Source: Hyphomonas sp. (GTDB lineage Bacteria; Pseudomonadota; Alphaproteobacteria; Caulobacterales; Hyphomonadaceae). From it: a stretch of DNA of 64,000 bases. How positions within the stretch are numbered: the first letter of the stretch is position 1; every line of letters begins with the position of its first letter. The notes below the pieces were generated by a model. The model worked only from the letters and a program-made list of their open reading frames with translations. It was not told where the DNA came from and did not search any database. A program made the position numbers and the translations under genes. Positions 34,571 to 43,101 of this stretch are shown here, one piece after another. The DNA lies in contig JACKIK010000003.1 in NCBI GenBank assembly GCA_020638455.1, forward strand, positions 372,001 to 436,000, in the 5' to 3' direction.

Positions 34571-34677
34571 TATCGAAAAACAACAAAATCCAACTCCCTG
34601 AAAAATCTAGAATTTATCTTTTTTCGATAATTTAATATTGAAAAACGATAAGACCTGTCCTATATTGATTTTGTCGG
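34571..34677 (+). promoter_or_regulatory. Array of 15-bp AT-rich dyads with embedded promoter
   Basis: The 341-bp stretch between the photolyase start and the 60-residue ORF holds this array. Units: TATCGAAAAACAACA (34571-34585, one arm), TATCTTTTTTCGATA (34615-34629), TATTGAAAAACGATA (34636-34650), TATTGATTTTGTCGG (34663-34677, one arm). A perfect-spacing promoter, TTGAAA (34638-34643) and TATATT (34661-34666), overlaps the third and fourth units. The same 15-mer occurs at 1105-1119. Confidence 0.55.
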
Positions 34678-34725
34678 CGGCGGGATGGTCCTGCCGGGAC
34701 AACAAACCAAGAAGGACTTTCAGAA

Positions 34726-34908
34726 ATGACCCCCCGCGTTCGTCACAGTAACCCCGAGATCGCTGCGCCTGCCGCACCGATGGCGCTCGCCATCCTGACC
34801 GGCAGCCAGACGCTGCTGTCCCGACCGGCCAATGACGAGCCCGGCCGGTACCGCCAGAGCCTCCTGGTCCGCCGCCGCAAGCGCGTCGTTCGCCGCGACG
34901 CCCACTAG
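34726..34908 (+). CDS. Small basic protein or leader ORF (60 residues)
   Basis: ORF with AAGGA 9 nt before ATG 34726, driven by the promoter at 34638-34666 and ending 6 bp before a strong hairpin terminator. The product has an Ala/Pro-rich first half and an Arg-rich end (LLVRRRKRVVRRDAH). No family is recognised. The ORF could be a real small protein or a leader peptide whose arginine codons influence the hairpin just downstream. Confidence 0.5.
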   Translation: MTPRVRHSNPEIAAPAAPMALAILTGSQTLLSRPANDEPGRYRQSLLVRRRKRVVRRDAH

Positions 34909-34914
34909 CCGGCA

Positions 34915-34978
34915 GGACGGCGCCGCTGCCCCCCCGGTCAGGTTCCCCTTCCTGACCAGCGGCGCCGTCCGCCTTTTT
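34915..34978 (+). terminator. Strong intercistronic terminator before urcA
   Basis: GGACGGCGCCGCTG (34915-34928) pairs with CAGCGGCGCCGTCC (34957-34970), with an inner GGTCAGG/CCTGACC hairpin, followed by GCCTTTTT. It leaves only 29 bp to the urcA start codon. Confidence 0.85.
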
Positions 34979-35007
34979 CGCAGAACACAGCAAGCAGGAT
35001 ACCCATC

Positions 35008-35316
35008 ATGATACGCCCCCTCATCGCCGCCGCCCTCGCCATCGGCATCACCGCCCCGGCCTTCGCCGCTTCCGACCAGTTCCGGATGAAGATCGACTAC
35101 GATCGCGCCGCGCTGGACACGCCGGCAACGGCGCAGGCCGAATATGATCGCATCAAGACCGATGTGACGGAACGGTGCGTGAAAGAACAGGCCAATATCG
35201 GTCTCGCCACGCCGATCGCGATCCGCTTCTGCGAGAAGCGCACCATGGACCGTGTGGACCTCGCCATCGACCATCCGGCCTTCTCGGCCCTGCACGAGGC
35301 CGATCTCGGTCACTGA
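35008..35316 (+). CDS. UrcA family periplasmic protein
   Basis: 102 residues. Signal peptide MIRPLIAAALAIGITAPAFA with cleavage after AFA. The mature part follows the UrcA pattern: beta strand FRMKIDYDRAALDTP, helix AQAEYDRIKTDVTERC, and a second Cys in RFCEKRTMDRVDLAIDHP; the two cysteines probably form a disulfide. Function is unknown. There is hardly room for a promoter of its own after the upstream terminator, so expression may depend on readthrough. A second terminator follows at 35379-35417. Confidence 0.7.
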   Translation: MIRPLIAAALAIGITAPAFAASDQFRMKIDYDRAALDTPATAQAEYDRIKTDVTERCVKEQANIGLATPIAIRFCEKRTMDRVDLAIDHPAFSALHEADLGH

Positions 35317-35378
35317 TCTCCAGAAATCCGGCAGGCGCCCTTCGCCTCTCTCCCCTGACCCGGTGCCTGCCGTATCCC

Positions 35379-35417
35379 GCCGCCCTGCTCCCTCCAAGGC
35401 AGGGCGGCACTTTTTTT
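35379..35417 (+). terminator. Rho-independent terminator of urcA
   Basis: GCCGCCCTGC / GCAGGGCGGC, perfect 10-bp stem, 10-nt loop, then AC and seven T. Confidence 0.9.
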
Positions 35418-35446
35418 GAGGTGCAGCGGGAAATTGTGGCGCCGGC

Positions 35447-35974
35447 CTAGTCGATTTCGACTTCGCGGAAATCCTTGGCGCGCAGCAGGGCGGTCAGCCT
35501 GAAGGCCGCCGGAACGAAACTGCCATCCTCTTCGCGCTCGAACAGGGCGACACAGCTGGTCGGGAATTTCTCCGACAGGCGCAGCGACGCGTAATGGTCG
35601 AGGCTGCCGCCCTCTCGCAGGATGTCGAGCGCAAAATCGTGGATGCCGGGATTGTGGCCGATGACCATCAGCGTCCCTTCCCGGTCGTTCTGCTTGACCA
35701 CATCGGACAGGCCCCGCACGCCGCACAGGTACAGCGCTTCCATCGGGCGCACCTTTTCGCCTTCGAACACCTTGGCCGCTTCCGAACAGGTCTCGCGCGC
35801 GCGCCGCGCGGTCGAGACCAGGATATGCTGCGGGCTCCAGTCCATCGCGACCAGTTCCTCGGCGATACGCCGCGCGTCGGCATGGCCCTGCTCGGTCAGC
35901 GCCCGCCCGAAATCGTCGATCCCCTCCCCGTAGGGCTCGGTCTTGGCGTGACGCATCAGGATCAGGCGTTTCAT
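35447..35974 (-). CDS. SixA-like histidine phosphatase
   Basis: 175 residues of the branch-1 histidine phosphatase superfamily. The RHG motif is LILMRHAKTEPYG with the catalytic His8; STARRARETCSEA and MVIGHNPGIHDFA give the second Arg and second His. Size and AKTE ending match SixA-type phosphohistidine phosphatases. Single gene, 129 bp from the urcA stop in convergent orientation. Target is unknown; a histidine-containing phosphocarrier is the usual suggestion. Confidence 0.85.
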   Translation of the reverse strand: MKRLILMRHAKTEPYGEGIDDFGRALTEQGHADARRIAEELVAMDWSPQHILVSTARRARETCSEAAKVFEGEKVRPMEALYLCGVRGLSDVVKQNDREGTLMVIGHNPGIHDFALDILREGGSLDHYASLRLSEKFPTSCVALFEREEDGSFVPAAFRLTALLRAKDFREVEID

Positions 35975-36151
35975 CGTCAGGTCCGGAACTGGAAATGCGC
36001 GGCGCCCCTGCGGCCCCGTCGCCGGTTCAATTCACTTAGGCACCAATTTCGGCGAGGAAATCAAGTGACAGCTCCGGGCAAGATCACGGGCAAGGGCAGC
36101 CACGTCACCCGGCAGGCGATTGCCCGCCGTTGCCATTCCCCAGCGCGGAGA

Positions 36152-37045
36152 TCAGAGCGCCATTTCCATCTTGCCGTTGACGAGGGCCGAATAGTCTTCG
36201 ACCAGCGCCCCGGAGATCTGGCCGGGCTTGTAGCGATGCGCGCCGATTTCGGCGACAGGCGTGATCTCTGCGGCGGAACCGGTGATGAAGCACTCCGAGA
36301 ACGTGGCCAGCTCGTCCGGCATGATCGCGCGTTCGACCACCTCGATCTGGCGCTCCTTTGCCAGGCGGATCGCCGTCTGGCGTGTCAGGCCGTTGAGGAA
36401 GCAGTCCGGCGTCGGGGTGTGCAGCACGCCGTCGCGCACGAAGAAGATGTTCGCGCCGGTCGCCTCGGCCACCTGGCCGCGGTAGTCCAGCATCAGGGCA
36501 TCGGCATAGCCGGCCCGCTCGGCCGCATGCTTGGACAGCGTGCAGATCATGTACAGTCCCGCCGCTTTTGCATGGCAGGGTGCCGTGTCGGGGGCCGGGC
36601 GCCGCCACTCGGCGTGCGTCAACCGGATGCCCTTCATCTTGTCGGCGAAGTAGTCGCCCCAGTGCCAGACCGCGACGGCAAGATGGATCGTATTGTTCTG
36701 GGCCGACACGCCCATCATCTCGGAGCCGCGCCAGGCAATGGCCCGGACATAGGCGCTGTCGAGGCCGGACCGGGCGAGCGCCTCACGCTTGGCTTCCTCG
36801 ACCTGCTCCACTGAGAAGGGGATGTCGAAGCCCATGATGCGGGCCGAATTGTGCAGGCGCTTGGAATGGTCCAGCGAGCGGAAAATCCTGCCATTATAGG
36901 CGCGCTCGCCCTCGAACACCGACGAGGCATAATGCAGTGCATGCGTCAGGACATGGATTTTCGTGTCGCGCCACGGCACGAATTCGCCGTCCATCCAGAT
37001 GTAGCCGTCACGATCGTCATATGCGGTTGCCGGGGTTGCGGCCAT
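36152..37045 (-). CDS. ilvE: Branched-chain amino acid aminotransferase
   Basis: PLP fold type IV enzyme that interconverts Val, Leu and Ile with their 2-oxo acids; last step of branched-chain synthesis. 297 residues. PLP-binding Lys160 is in APCHAKAAGLYM; the phosphate-binding loop is in GLTRQTAIRLAKE and the family motif EATGANIFFVRDG is intact. Divergent from the MarR/response regulator/kinase operon, with 54 bp between starts. Confidence 0.9.
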   Translation of the reverse strand: MAATPATAYDDRDGYIWMDGEFVPWRDTKIHVLTHALHYASSVFEGERAYNGRIFRSLDHSKRLHNSARIMGFDIPFSVEQVEEAKREALARSGLDSAYVRAIAWRGSEMMGVSAQNNTIHLAVAVWHWGDYFADKMKGIRLTHAEWRRPAPDTAPCHAKAAGLYMICTLSKHAAERAGYADALMLDYRGQVAEATGANIFFVRDGVLHTPTPDCFLNGLTRQTAIRLAKERQIEVVERAIMPDELATFSECFITGSAAEITPVAEIGAHRYKPGQISGALVEDYSALVNGKMEMAL

Positions 37046-37099
37046 GTCTTTCAGCGCTCCTCGCTTGAACTTCTTGTGTTTTCGCGTTCATTTCACCGT

Positions 37100-37564
37100 A
37101 TGGCACCTGACGTCAACCTGAACCGCCCGTTCGATCCCCGCCTCTTCCTGATGGACCAGGAACTCGACAGGGGGGTGGGCCTGTTGCTGGCTGGCGCAGC
37201 CGAACTGACGAGAGCCGCGGAAAGCGCCCGGAGCAAGGCAGGGCTCAGCAAGTCAGAAATGCAAATTCTCATGGCTATCCGCTACCGCCCAGGCCTGACC
37301 GTTTCAGAAATGCGGGAATCGCTCGGCATGACCGTGCCGACCTTCGCCCGCATCCTGGGCGCGCTGGACCATCGCAGCCTGATCGAGAAGGCGAAAGGCA
37401 CCGAGGATGCGCGCCAGCGCACGCTGACCCTGTCCGATGCCGGCGTCACGCTGACCACGCCGCTCGCCATCGTGCTGCGGGAGCGGCTGCGCCTCGCCTT
37501 CCGCAGCGCCGGTCCGGATGCCGTCGATGGCACGCGCCGCGTGCTCGATGCCCTGGTGCGCTGA
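37100..37564 (+). CDS. MarR family regulator, PetP-like
   Basis: 154 residues with a winged-helix MarR domain: SKSEMQILMAIRYRPGLTVSEMRESLGMTVPTFARILGALDHRSLIEK. The linkage (ilvE, MarR gene, OmpR-type regulator gene) is the same as the petP-petR region of Rhodobacter-type alphaproteobacteria, so this may be PetP; assignment rests on context. The stop overlaps the start of the next gene (TGATG). Confidence 0.8.
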   Translation: MAPDVNLNRPFDPRLFLMDQELDRGVGLLLAGAAELTRAAESARSKAGLSKSEMQILMAIRYRPGLTVSEMRESLGMTVPTFARILGALDHRSLIEKAKGTEDARQRTLTLSDAGVTLTTPLAIVLRERLRLAFRSAGPDAVDGTRRVLDALVR

Positions 37565-38244
37565 TGGGCGAAGCCGCACATATCCTGGTCGTCGACGATG
37601 ACGACCGTATCCGGGACCTGTTGAAGCGCTACCTGACCCGCGAAGGCTATCGCGTGACAGCGGCCGGCAATGCCGAAACCGCCCGGCGCCTGATGGAAAC
37701 GGTCGCTTTCGACCTTGCCATCCTCGACGTGATGATGCCCGGCGAGGACGGCTTCTCCCTCCTCTCCGGCATCCGCAAGGGCGCCTCGAAGCACACGCCG
37801 GTCCTTCTGCTGACTGCGCGCGGGGAGGCCGGCGACCGGATCGAGGGCCTCAAACGCGGTGCCGACGACTATCTCGCCAAGCCGTTCGAGCCGGAGGAAC
37901 TCTCGCTGCGCTGCGCGGCGATCCTGCGCCGGTCGCACCGGGAAGTGCCGCCGGAGGAGCTGGAAATGTCCGGCCTCGTCTTCAATGCCGCGCGCGGAGA
38001 GCTTCGGGCCGGCGACGAGCGCATCCGCCTGACCGATGCCGAACTTCAGCTCCTGACCGTGCTGGCCGCGCGCGCCGGCGAACCGGTCAGCCGCGAGGAC
38101 CTCGCCGAGCTGACCTCCGCCGGCATGGAGCGCTCTGTTGACGTCCAGGTCACGCGCCTGCGCCGGAAGATCGAGCCGAACCCGAAGGAGCCGGTCCATA
38201 TCCAGACCGTCCGCGGGATCGGCTACCGGCTGATGCCGGACTGA
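37564..38244 (+). CDS. OmpR-family response regulator, PetR-like
   Basis: 226 residues. Receiver domain with acidic pocket DDDD (11-14), phosphorylated Asp55 in LAILDVMMPG, and Lys in DDYLAKPFEPEEL; C-terminal winged helix with RSVDVQVTRLRRKIEPNP and VRGIGYRL. Coupled to the upstream MarR gene and, 4 bp downstream, to its likely kinase. By analogy with PetR it may govern respiratory chain or envelope genes; unproven. Confidence 0.85.
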   Translation: MGEAAHILVVDDDDRIRDLLKRYLTREGYRVTAAGNAETARRLMETVAFDLAILDVMMPGEDGFSLLSGIRKGASKHTPVLLLTARGEAGDRIEGLKRGADDYLAKPFEPEELSLRCAAILRRSHREVPPEELEMSGLVFNAARGELRAGDERIRLTDAELQLLTVLAARAGEPVSREDLAELTSAGMERSVDVQVTRLRRKIEPNPKEPVHIQTVRGIGYRLMPD

Positions 38245-38248
38245 ACCC

Positions 38249-39544
38249 ATGCTGCGCCTGCGCGACATCACCCCCCGCGGCCTCTACGCCCGCAGCCTGC
38301 TGATGGTCGTCCTGCCCGTCGTGCTGATCCTCATGCTGATGACCTGGTACTACTATGACAGCCACATCTCGGAGGTGAACCGGAAGCTGGGCCAGGCCAT
38401 CGCGCGGGATGTCAGCCTCGTCCAGGACTATTGCGAGCGGCAGAGCGACTCGGGTCTGGAGAAAGACGCGATCGGCACGCGGCTGGACCTCACCTTCAGC
38501 TGCGACGCGCCGGGCGGCCAGCCGGAAGCCGAGACCTTTCTCGAAGCCTTCTCCTACCGGAAAGTACTGACCGAGGAACTCGCCACCCGCCTCGGCGTAC
38601 CGGTCAGCGTGGGTCTCAGCTCCAACGATTCGATGATCCACATCCGTTTTCCGGCCTCCGGCAAGACGGTGGAAGTGATGATCGAGCGCAAGCGCGCCGT
38701 GACGATCACATCTCACTTCTTCATCATCTGGGTCATCATCTTCAGCCTGCTGATGGTAGCGCTGGCGATTGCCTTCCTCAATCAGCAGGTGCGCTCCATC
38801 CTGCGCCTGTCGGAAGCGGCCCGCGCCTTCGGTCGGGGGCGCGACGTGCCGGGCTTCCGCCCGTCTGGGGCCAACGAGGTGCGCGATGCCGCCCGCGCCG
38901 TGATCGACATGAAGAACCGGCTGACCGCCTTCGCCGAACAGCGCACCGCCATGCTGGCCGGCGTCAGCCATGACCTCCGCACCCCGCTGACGCGCCTGAA
39001 GCTCTCCATCGCGATGATGGACGAGACGGACGAGATCAGGGCCATGAAGGCCGACCTCGACGATATGGCAATGATGCTCGACGAATACCTCGCCTTCGCG
39101 AAAGGCGAGGATGGCGACGAGACCGCCCCTTTCGACCTTGCCGTGCTGGTGCGGGAGATCGCCGCCGGCTTCGGGCGCAGGGTCAGCGTTGCCGGTCCCG
39201 GATCGGTCCGGATCCGCGGGCGACGGCTGGCCCTGAAACGGGCCCTGACCAATCTCGTGTCGAACGCCGTGATGTATGGCGGCGACGTGCAGGTGACGCT
39301 CGTTGATGGCCCGCATGCGGCGGAAGTGCATGTCGACGACAATGGTCCCGGCATTCCGAAGGAGCGCTATGAGGAGGCCTTCCGCCCCTTTTCGCGCCTT
39401 GATGAGGCACGCACGCAGAACGCATCCGGCACCGGCCTCGGCCTGACCCTTGCCCGCGACACCGCCCGCGCCCATGGCGGGGACCTGCGCCTCTCAGAAA
39501 GCCCGCTCGGAGGCTTGCGTGCCAGCCTCCGCCTGCCCCATTGA
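38249..39544 (+). CDS. EnvZ-type sensor histidine kinase
   Basis: 431 residues. TM1 about 15-33, a periplasmic domain of about 115 residues, TM2 about 152-172, HAMP (about 175-228), then LAGVSHDLRTPLTRLKL with the phospho-accepting His and the ATPase domain: N box NLVSNAVMYGG, G1 DDNGPGI, G2 GTGLGLTL. Cognate partner of the response regulator directly upstream. The ligand sensed by the periplasmic domain is not known. Confidence 0.85.
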   Translation: MLRLRDITPRGLYARSLLMVVLPVVLILMLMTWYYYDSHISEVNRKLGQAIARDVSLVQDYCERQSDSGLEKDAIGTRLDLTFSCDAPGGQPEAETFLEAFSYRKVLTEELATRLGVPVSVGLSSNDSMIHIRFPASGKTVEVMIERKRAVTITSHFFIIWVIIFSLLMVALAIAFLNQQVRSILRLSEAARAFGRGRDVPGFRPSGANEVRDAARAVIDMKNRLTAFAEQRTAMLAGVSHDLRTPLTRLKLSIAMMDETDEIRAMKADLDDMAMMLDEYLAFAKGEDGDETAPFDLAVLVREIAAGFGRRVSVAGPGSVRIRGRRLALKRALTNLVSNAVMYGGDVQVTLVDGPHAAEVHVDDNGPGIPKERYEEAFRPFSRLDEARTQNASGTGLGLTLARDTARAHGGDLRLSESPLGGLRASLRLPH

Positions 39545-39575
39545 TCGTCTTCCAGTCCGCACCAGAAAAAGCGCC

Positions 39576-41126
39576 ATGCCCGACAAACCCGCCAAGCTCA
39601 TCGTCCGCAATGCCGAGTCCCGAGACATTCCGGGGATCGTTGACGTCTCCGAACGGGTCTACGGGCACGGTATGGGCTACGGGCCGAGCGAAATCCTCGG
39701 CCAGATCAACCGCTTTCCCGACGGCCAGTTCGTCGCCGAATACGAAGGCCGGATCGTCGGCTACTGCGCGACCTTCATGATCTCGGGCGAGGTGGCGCTG
39801 AAGCCGCACAGCTGGACCGAGATCACCGGCGCCGGCTACGCCGCCCGGCACGACCCCGAAGGCGACATGCTCTACGGCATGGACGTGATGGTGCACCCCG
39901 ACTACCGGCGCCTGCGCATCGGGGAGCGCTTCTACCGGGTACGGAGAGAGCTCTGCCAGTGGCTGGAACTGAAGGGCATCGTCTTCGGCGGGCGGATGCC
40001 CGGCTATGCCCGCCATACGAAGGAATATCCGGACCCGCAGGACTATGTCGAAGCGGTGATGGAACAGAAGCTGAAGGACCCGGTGATCAATTTCCAGCTG
40101 CGCCAGGGCTTCCGGCCGATCGGCGTGATGCGGAACTACCTGGTCGGCGATGCCCAGTCGAAGGATTGCGCCACCCACATGTTGTGGGACAATCCGCTGG
40201 AACAGGACAAGATCAAGGCCAAGCCCAGCCTCGGCGACACCGCCCTGCCCGAACGCGTGCGCCTCGCCACGGTGCAGTTCCAGATGCGTCGCATCAATTC
40301 GATCGACGAATTCGAACAGCAGATCGAATATTTCACGGACATCGCGTCCGACTACAAATCCGACTTTGTCGTCTTCCCGGAACTGTTCACGCTGCAGCTC
40401 CTGTCGCTGGAGCACAAGCCGCTCGGCCCCGTCGAGTCGATCGAGAAGATCAGCGAATACACGCCCCGCTTCATCGCCTTCATGGAAAAGCTGGCCGTCT
40501 CCTACAACATCAACATCATCGGCGGCACGCATCCGAGCCGGGTCGAGAACGGGGACATCCTCAACATCTCCTACGTCTTCCTGCGCGACGGCTCCGTGCA
40601 CACCCAGCAGAAGCTGCACCCGACTCCGTCCGAACGGATGTGGTGGAACATCAAGGGCGGCAAGGGCGCCAACGTCATCCAGACCGATTGCGGCCCGATC
40701 GGCGTGATGATCTGCTACGATTCCGAGTTTCCGGAACTCGCCCGCCATCTGGTCGACCAGGGCGCCCTCATCCTGTTCGTACCGTTCTGCACCGATGAGC
40801 GCCGTGGATACCTGCGGGTCCGCTATTGCTGCCAGGCCCGCGCCGTCGAGAACCAGTGCTATGTCGCGCTCTCCGGTGTGGTCGGGAACCTCCCGAACGT
40901 CGAGAACATGGACATCCACTATGCCGAAAGCTGCATCCTGACCCCGTCGGACTTCCCGTTCGCGCGCGACGGTGTGGCCGCTGATACAGCCCCCAACACA
41001 GAGACCATTGCGCTGGCCGACCTGTCCCTGTCGGACCTGCTGACCGCCCGCCAGTCCGGCGCCGTCCAGAACCTCAAGGACCGCCGGTTCGACCTCTATT
41101 CGGTAAGCTGGAAGAAAGACGGCTGA
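39576..41126 (+). CDS. GNAT acetyltransferase - carbon-nitrogen hydrolase fusion
   Basis: 516 residues with two enzymes in one chain. Residues 1-215 are a GNAT domain (FVAEYEGRIVGYCATFM; LYGMDVMVHPDYRRLRIGERF as beta4 and CoA loop). Residues 225-516 are a nitrilase-superfamily hydrolase with the complete Glu269 (FPELF), Lys346 (KLHPT), Cys380 (MICYDSEFPE) triad. It may acetylate an amine and hydrolyse an amide of the same metabolite. Starts 31 bp after the kinase gene. The fusion type is known in bacteria, but its substrate is not, as far as I know. Confidence 0.9.
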   Translation: MPDKPAKLIVRNAESRDIPGIVDVSERVYGHGMGYGPSEILGQINRFPDGQFVAEYEGRIVGYCATFMISGEVALKPHSWTEITGAGYAARHDPEGDMLYGMDVMVHPDYRRLRIGERFYRVRRELCQWLELKGIVFGGRMPGYARHTKEYPDPQDYVEAVMEQKLKDPVINFQLRQGFRPIGVMRNYLVGDAQSKDCATHMLWDNPLEQDKIKAKPSLGDTALPERVRLATVQFQMRRINSIDEFEQQIEYFTDIASDYKSDFVVFPELFTLQLLSLEHKPLGPVESIEKISEYTPRFIAFMEKLAVSYNINIIGGTHPSRVENGDILNISYVFLRDGSVHTQQKLHPTPSERMWWNIKGGKGANVIQTDCGPIGVMICYDSEFPELARHLVDQGALILFVPFCTDERRGYLRVRYCCQARAVENQCYVALSGVVGNLPNVENMDIHYAESCILTPSDFPFARDGVAADTAPNTETIALADLSLSDLLTARQSGAVQNLKDRRFDLYSVSWKKDG

Positions 41127-41200
41127 TTGCCGCCGCAGAAGTGGTTGCGGCCGGTCCCCGCCCCCGGCTAGTATTCGCCTGCCCGGGGAGGAGGAGACGC

Positions 41201-43096
41201 ATGATCCGCATCCGCACCGCCGCACTGGCTGTCCTGCTGAGCTGCTTTGCTGCCTGTGCCACACCGCCGGAGACGCCTCCGGCGATTGCCCCGCCCGCAC
41301 CTGCCGCGGAAGCCGAGCCGGCCCCGCCGCGCGACCTGCTGGTCGAGCTGGGCGATGCCGAAGCGGCCGGCGACACGGCCAGACAGGTGGAGCTGGCGCA
41401 CGCGCTGATGGCCGATCCGGCCAGCGACGAGGCCCTGAAGCTCAATCTCGCCGACCTGCTCGCAATCCTTGGAGATCCGGACACCGCGCTCGCCACCTAC
41501 CAGGCCGCCTATGACGCCGAAGCGGCGCTCCCGTCGCCGGACTTCACCCGGCTCATCGACCTTGAGGCCCGCATGGGCGAGATCGCGATCGATGCCGGCC
41601 GGAAGGACGCGGCCACCTTCCACACCGGGCGCGCCGTGGCACTGGTCAACGACCATCTCGGCGCCGACCATCCGCGCATGGCCCCGCTCCTCGCCTTTGC
41701 CAAGGCCAACGATCTCGACCTCGGCCAGATCGCCAGGGCGGGCGGTCTCTACACCGCTGAGGAAGCCGATTCCGTTCTCGGCGACTCGGTGGACCGGGCC
41801 CGGTCGGACGAGGAATTCGCCGCTGCCGCAGCCCCCGGGGAACCCATGGTCCGCGAGCTCGGCGAGGAAGCCGACTTCGATCTCGTCAGGGTCTTCTACG
41901 GAACGGACCGCGCCCCTGCGCCGGTCAAGCAGATCGACATTTCCGGCCGCCCGGTGATCGACCCGCGCACCTATTACAGCGCGACGCGCGGGCCCCTCGA
42001 GACCGGCAGCGTCATGGTCTCCGTGCCGCGTAACCGCAATATCGGTGAGGTTCCAAAGCCGAGCGTCCTGCGTTTCGAATTCCGGCCGGACCCCGCTCGG
42101 CACGTTATCCTGGGAGACATGAAAGTGTTCCCCGGCATGGACACGTTCGTGAACGAGGTGAAACTGGAACTCGCCAAGTCGAAGCGCCGCGAAATCTTCG
42201 TCTTCATCCACGGCTACAACACAAAGTTTTCCGATGGCATCGAGCGTACGGCGCAGCTCTCAACCGATCTCGAAATCGATGGTGCGGCCGTTTTCTATTC
42301 CTGGCCGTCCGCCGGCAGCCTGTTCAGCTACCGCGCAGACCGGTCGCAGATCAACGACGAGGCCGCCGCGGACCTTGAGAACTTCCTGCTCGTCCTTTCC
42401 GAGAAGACCCACGCAAAACGCATCAGCGTGGTCGCGCACTCGATGGGCAACGAGTTCCTCGTCAAGGCGCTTGAAAAGCTCGCCGAGCGCCAGCCGCAGG
42501 AAAAGCTGTTCAATGAAATTGTCTTCGCCTCTCCTGATGTCGACGCCCAGATCTTCTCCGACATGGTGAAGAATTTCGGCCCGCTGGCCGACGATCTGAC
42601 ACTGTATGCAAGCTCGAAGGATCTCGCCCTTCAGGCCTCACGCCGCTTCAACGGCAAGGGCCGGCGCGCCGGGGACTCGACCGATCCCGTCCTGCTGCCC
42701 GATCTCAACACGATCGACACGTCCGCCGTCTCCGATGGCGGCCTCGGCCATTCCGACATTTTCGGCGGCGCCTTCCCGGACTTCCAGGCCATCCTGTGGC
42801 TCAGCCTCGAGCCTGACCAGCGCTGCCTGCTCGGACGCAAGGAAGAGGGCAATGCGGTAGCCTGGGTGCTGGGCAGCCCGCGCACTGAATTCTGCGACCC
42901 GAAAGCCTTTTCGACGGCGGTGACGACGATGCGGCGCGTCGGCGTCGAGGAATCGGCCAGCGTGCTCTCGGCTGAGGCCGCAAGAGCCGAGTCTGACGGC
43001 GATGCCCAACAGGCATCGCTCTGGGAATCTGCGCTCAAGATCGTCGAGTGGCTGGGCATTGCCGGCCGGGTCGTGCCGGCCACGCCGCCTTCGTGA
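41201..43096 (+). CDS. Alpha/beta hydrolase (DUF900) lipoprotein with helical N-terminal domain
   Basis: 631 residues. Lipoprotein signal MIRIRTAALAVLLSCFAAC (lipobox FAAC), then a Pro/Ala-rich linker, a helical TPR-like region (about 45-195), and a DUF900 alpha/beta hydrolase (about 225-520): FYGTDRAP at its entry, EIFVFIHGYNTKFSDG (oxyanion strand), nucleophile Ser in VVAHSMGNEF. A further 110 residues follow. Likely an envelope esterase. GGAGGAGGAG before ATG 41201 is a strong ribosome binding site. Confidence 0.8.
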   Translation: MIRIRTAALAVLLSCFAACATPPETPPAIAPPAPAAEAEPAPPRDLLVELGDAEAAGDTARQVELAHALMADPASDEALKLNLADLLAILGDPDTALATYQAAYDAEAALPSPDFTRLIDLEARMGEIAIDAGRKDAATFHTGRAVALVNDHLGADHPRMAPLLAFAKANDLDLGQIARAGGLYTAEEADSVLGDSVDRARSDEEFAAAAAPGEPMVRELGEEADFDLVRVFYGTDRAPAPVKQIDISGRPVIDPRTYYSATRGPLETGSVMVSVPRNRNIGEVPKPSVLRFEFRPDPARHVILGDMKVFPGMDTFVNEVKLELAKSKRREIFVFIHGYNTKFSDGIERTAQLSTDLEIDGAAVFYSWPSAGSLFSYRADRSQINDEAAADLENFLLVLSEKTHAKRISVVAHSMGNEFLVKALEKLAERQPQEKLFNEIVFASPDVDAQIFSDMVKNFGPLADDLTLYASSKDLALQASRRFNGKGRRAGDSTDPVLLPDLNTIDTSAVSDGGLGHSDIFGGAFPDFQAILWLSLEPDQRCLLGRKEEGNAVAWVLGSPRTEFCDPKAFSTAVTTMRRVGVEESASVLSAEAARAESDGDAQQASLWESALKIVEWLGIAGRVVPATPPS

Positions 43097-43101
43097 TCGC
43101 G

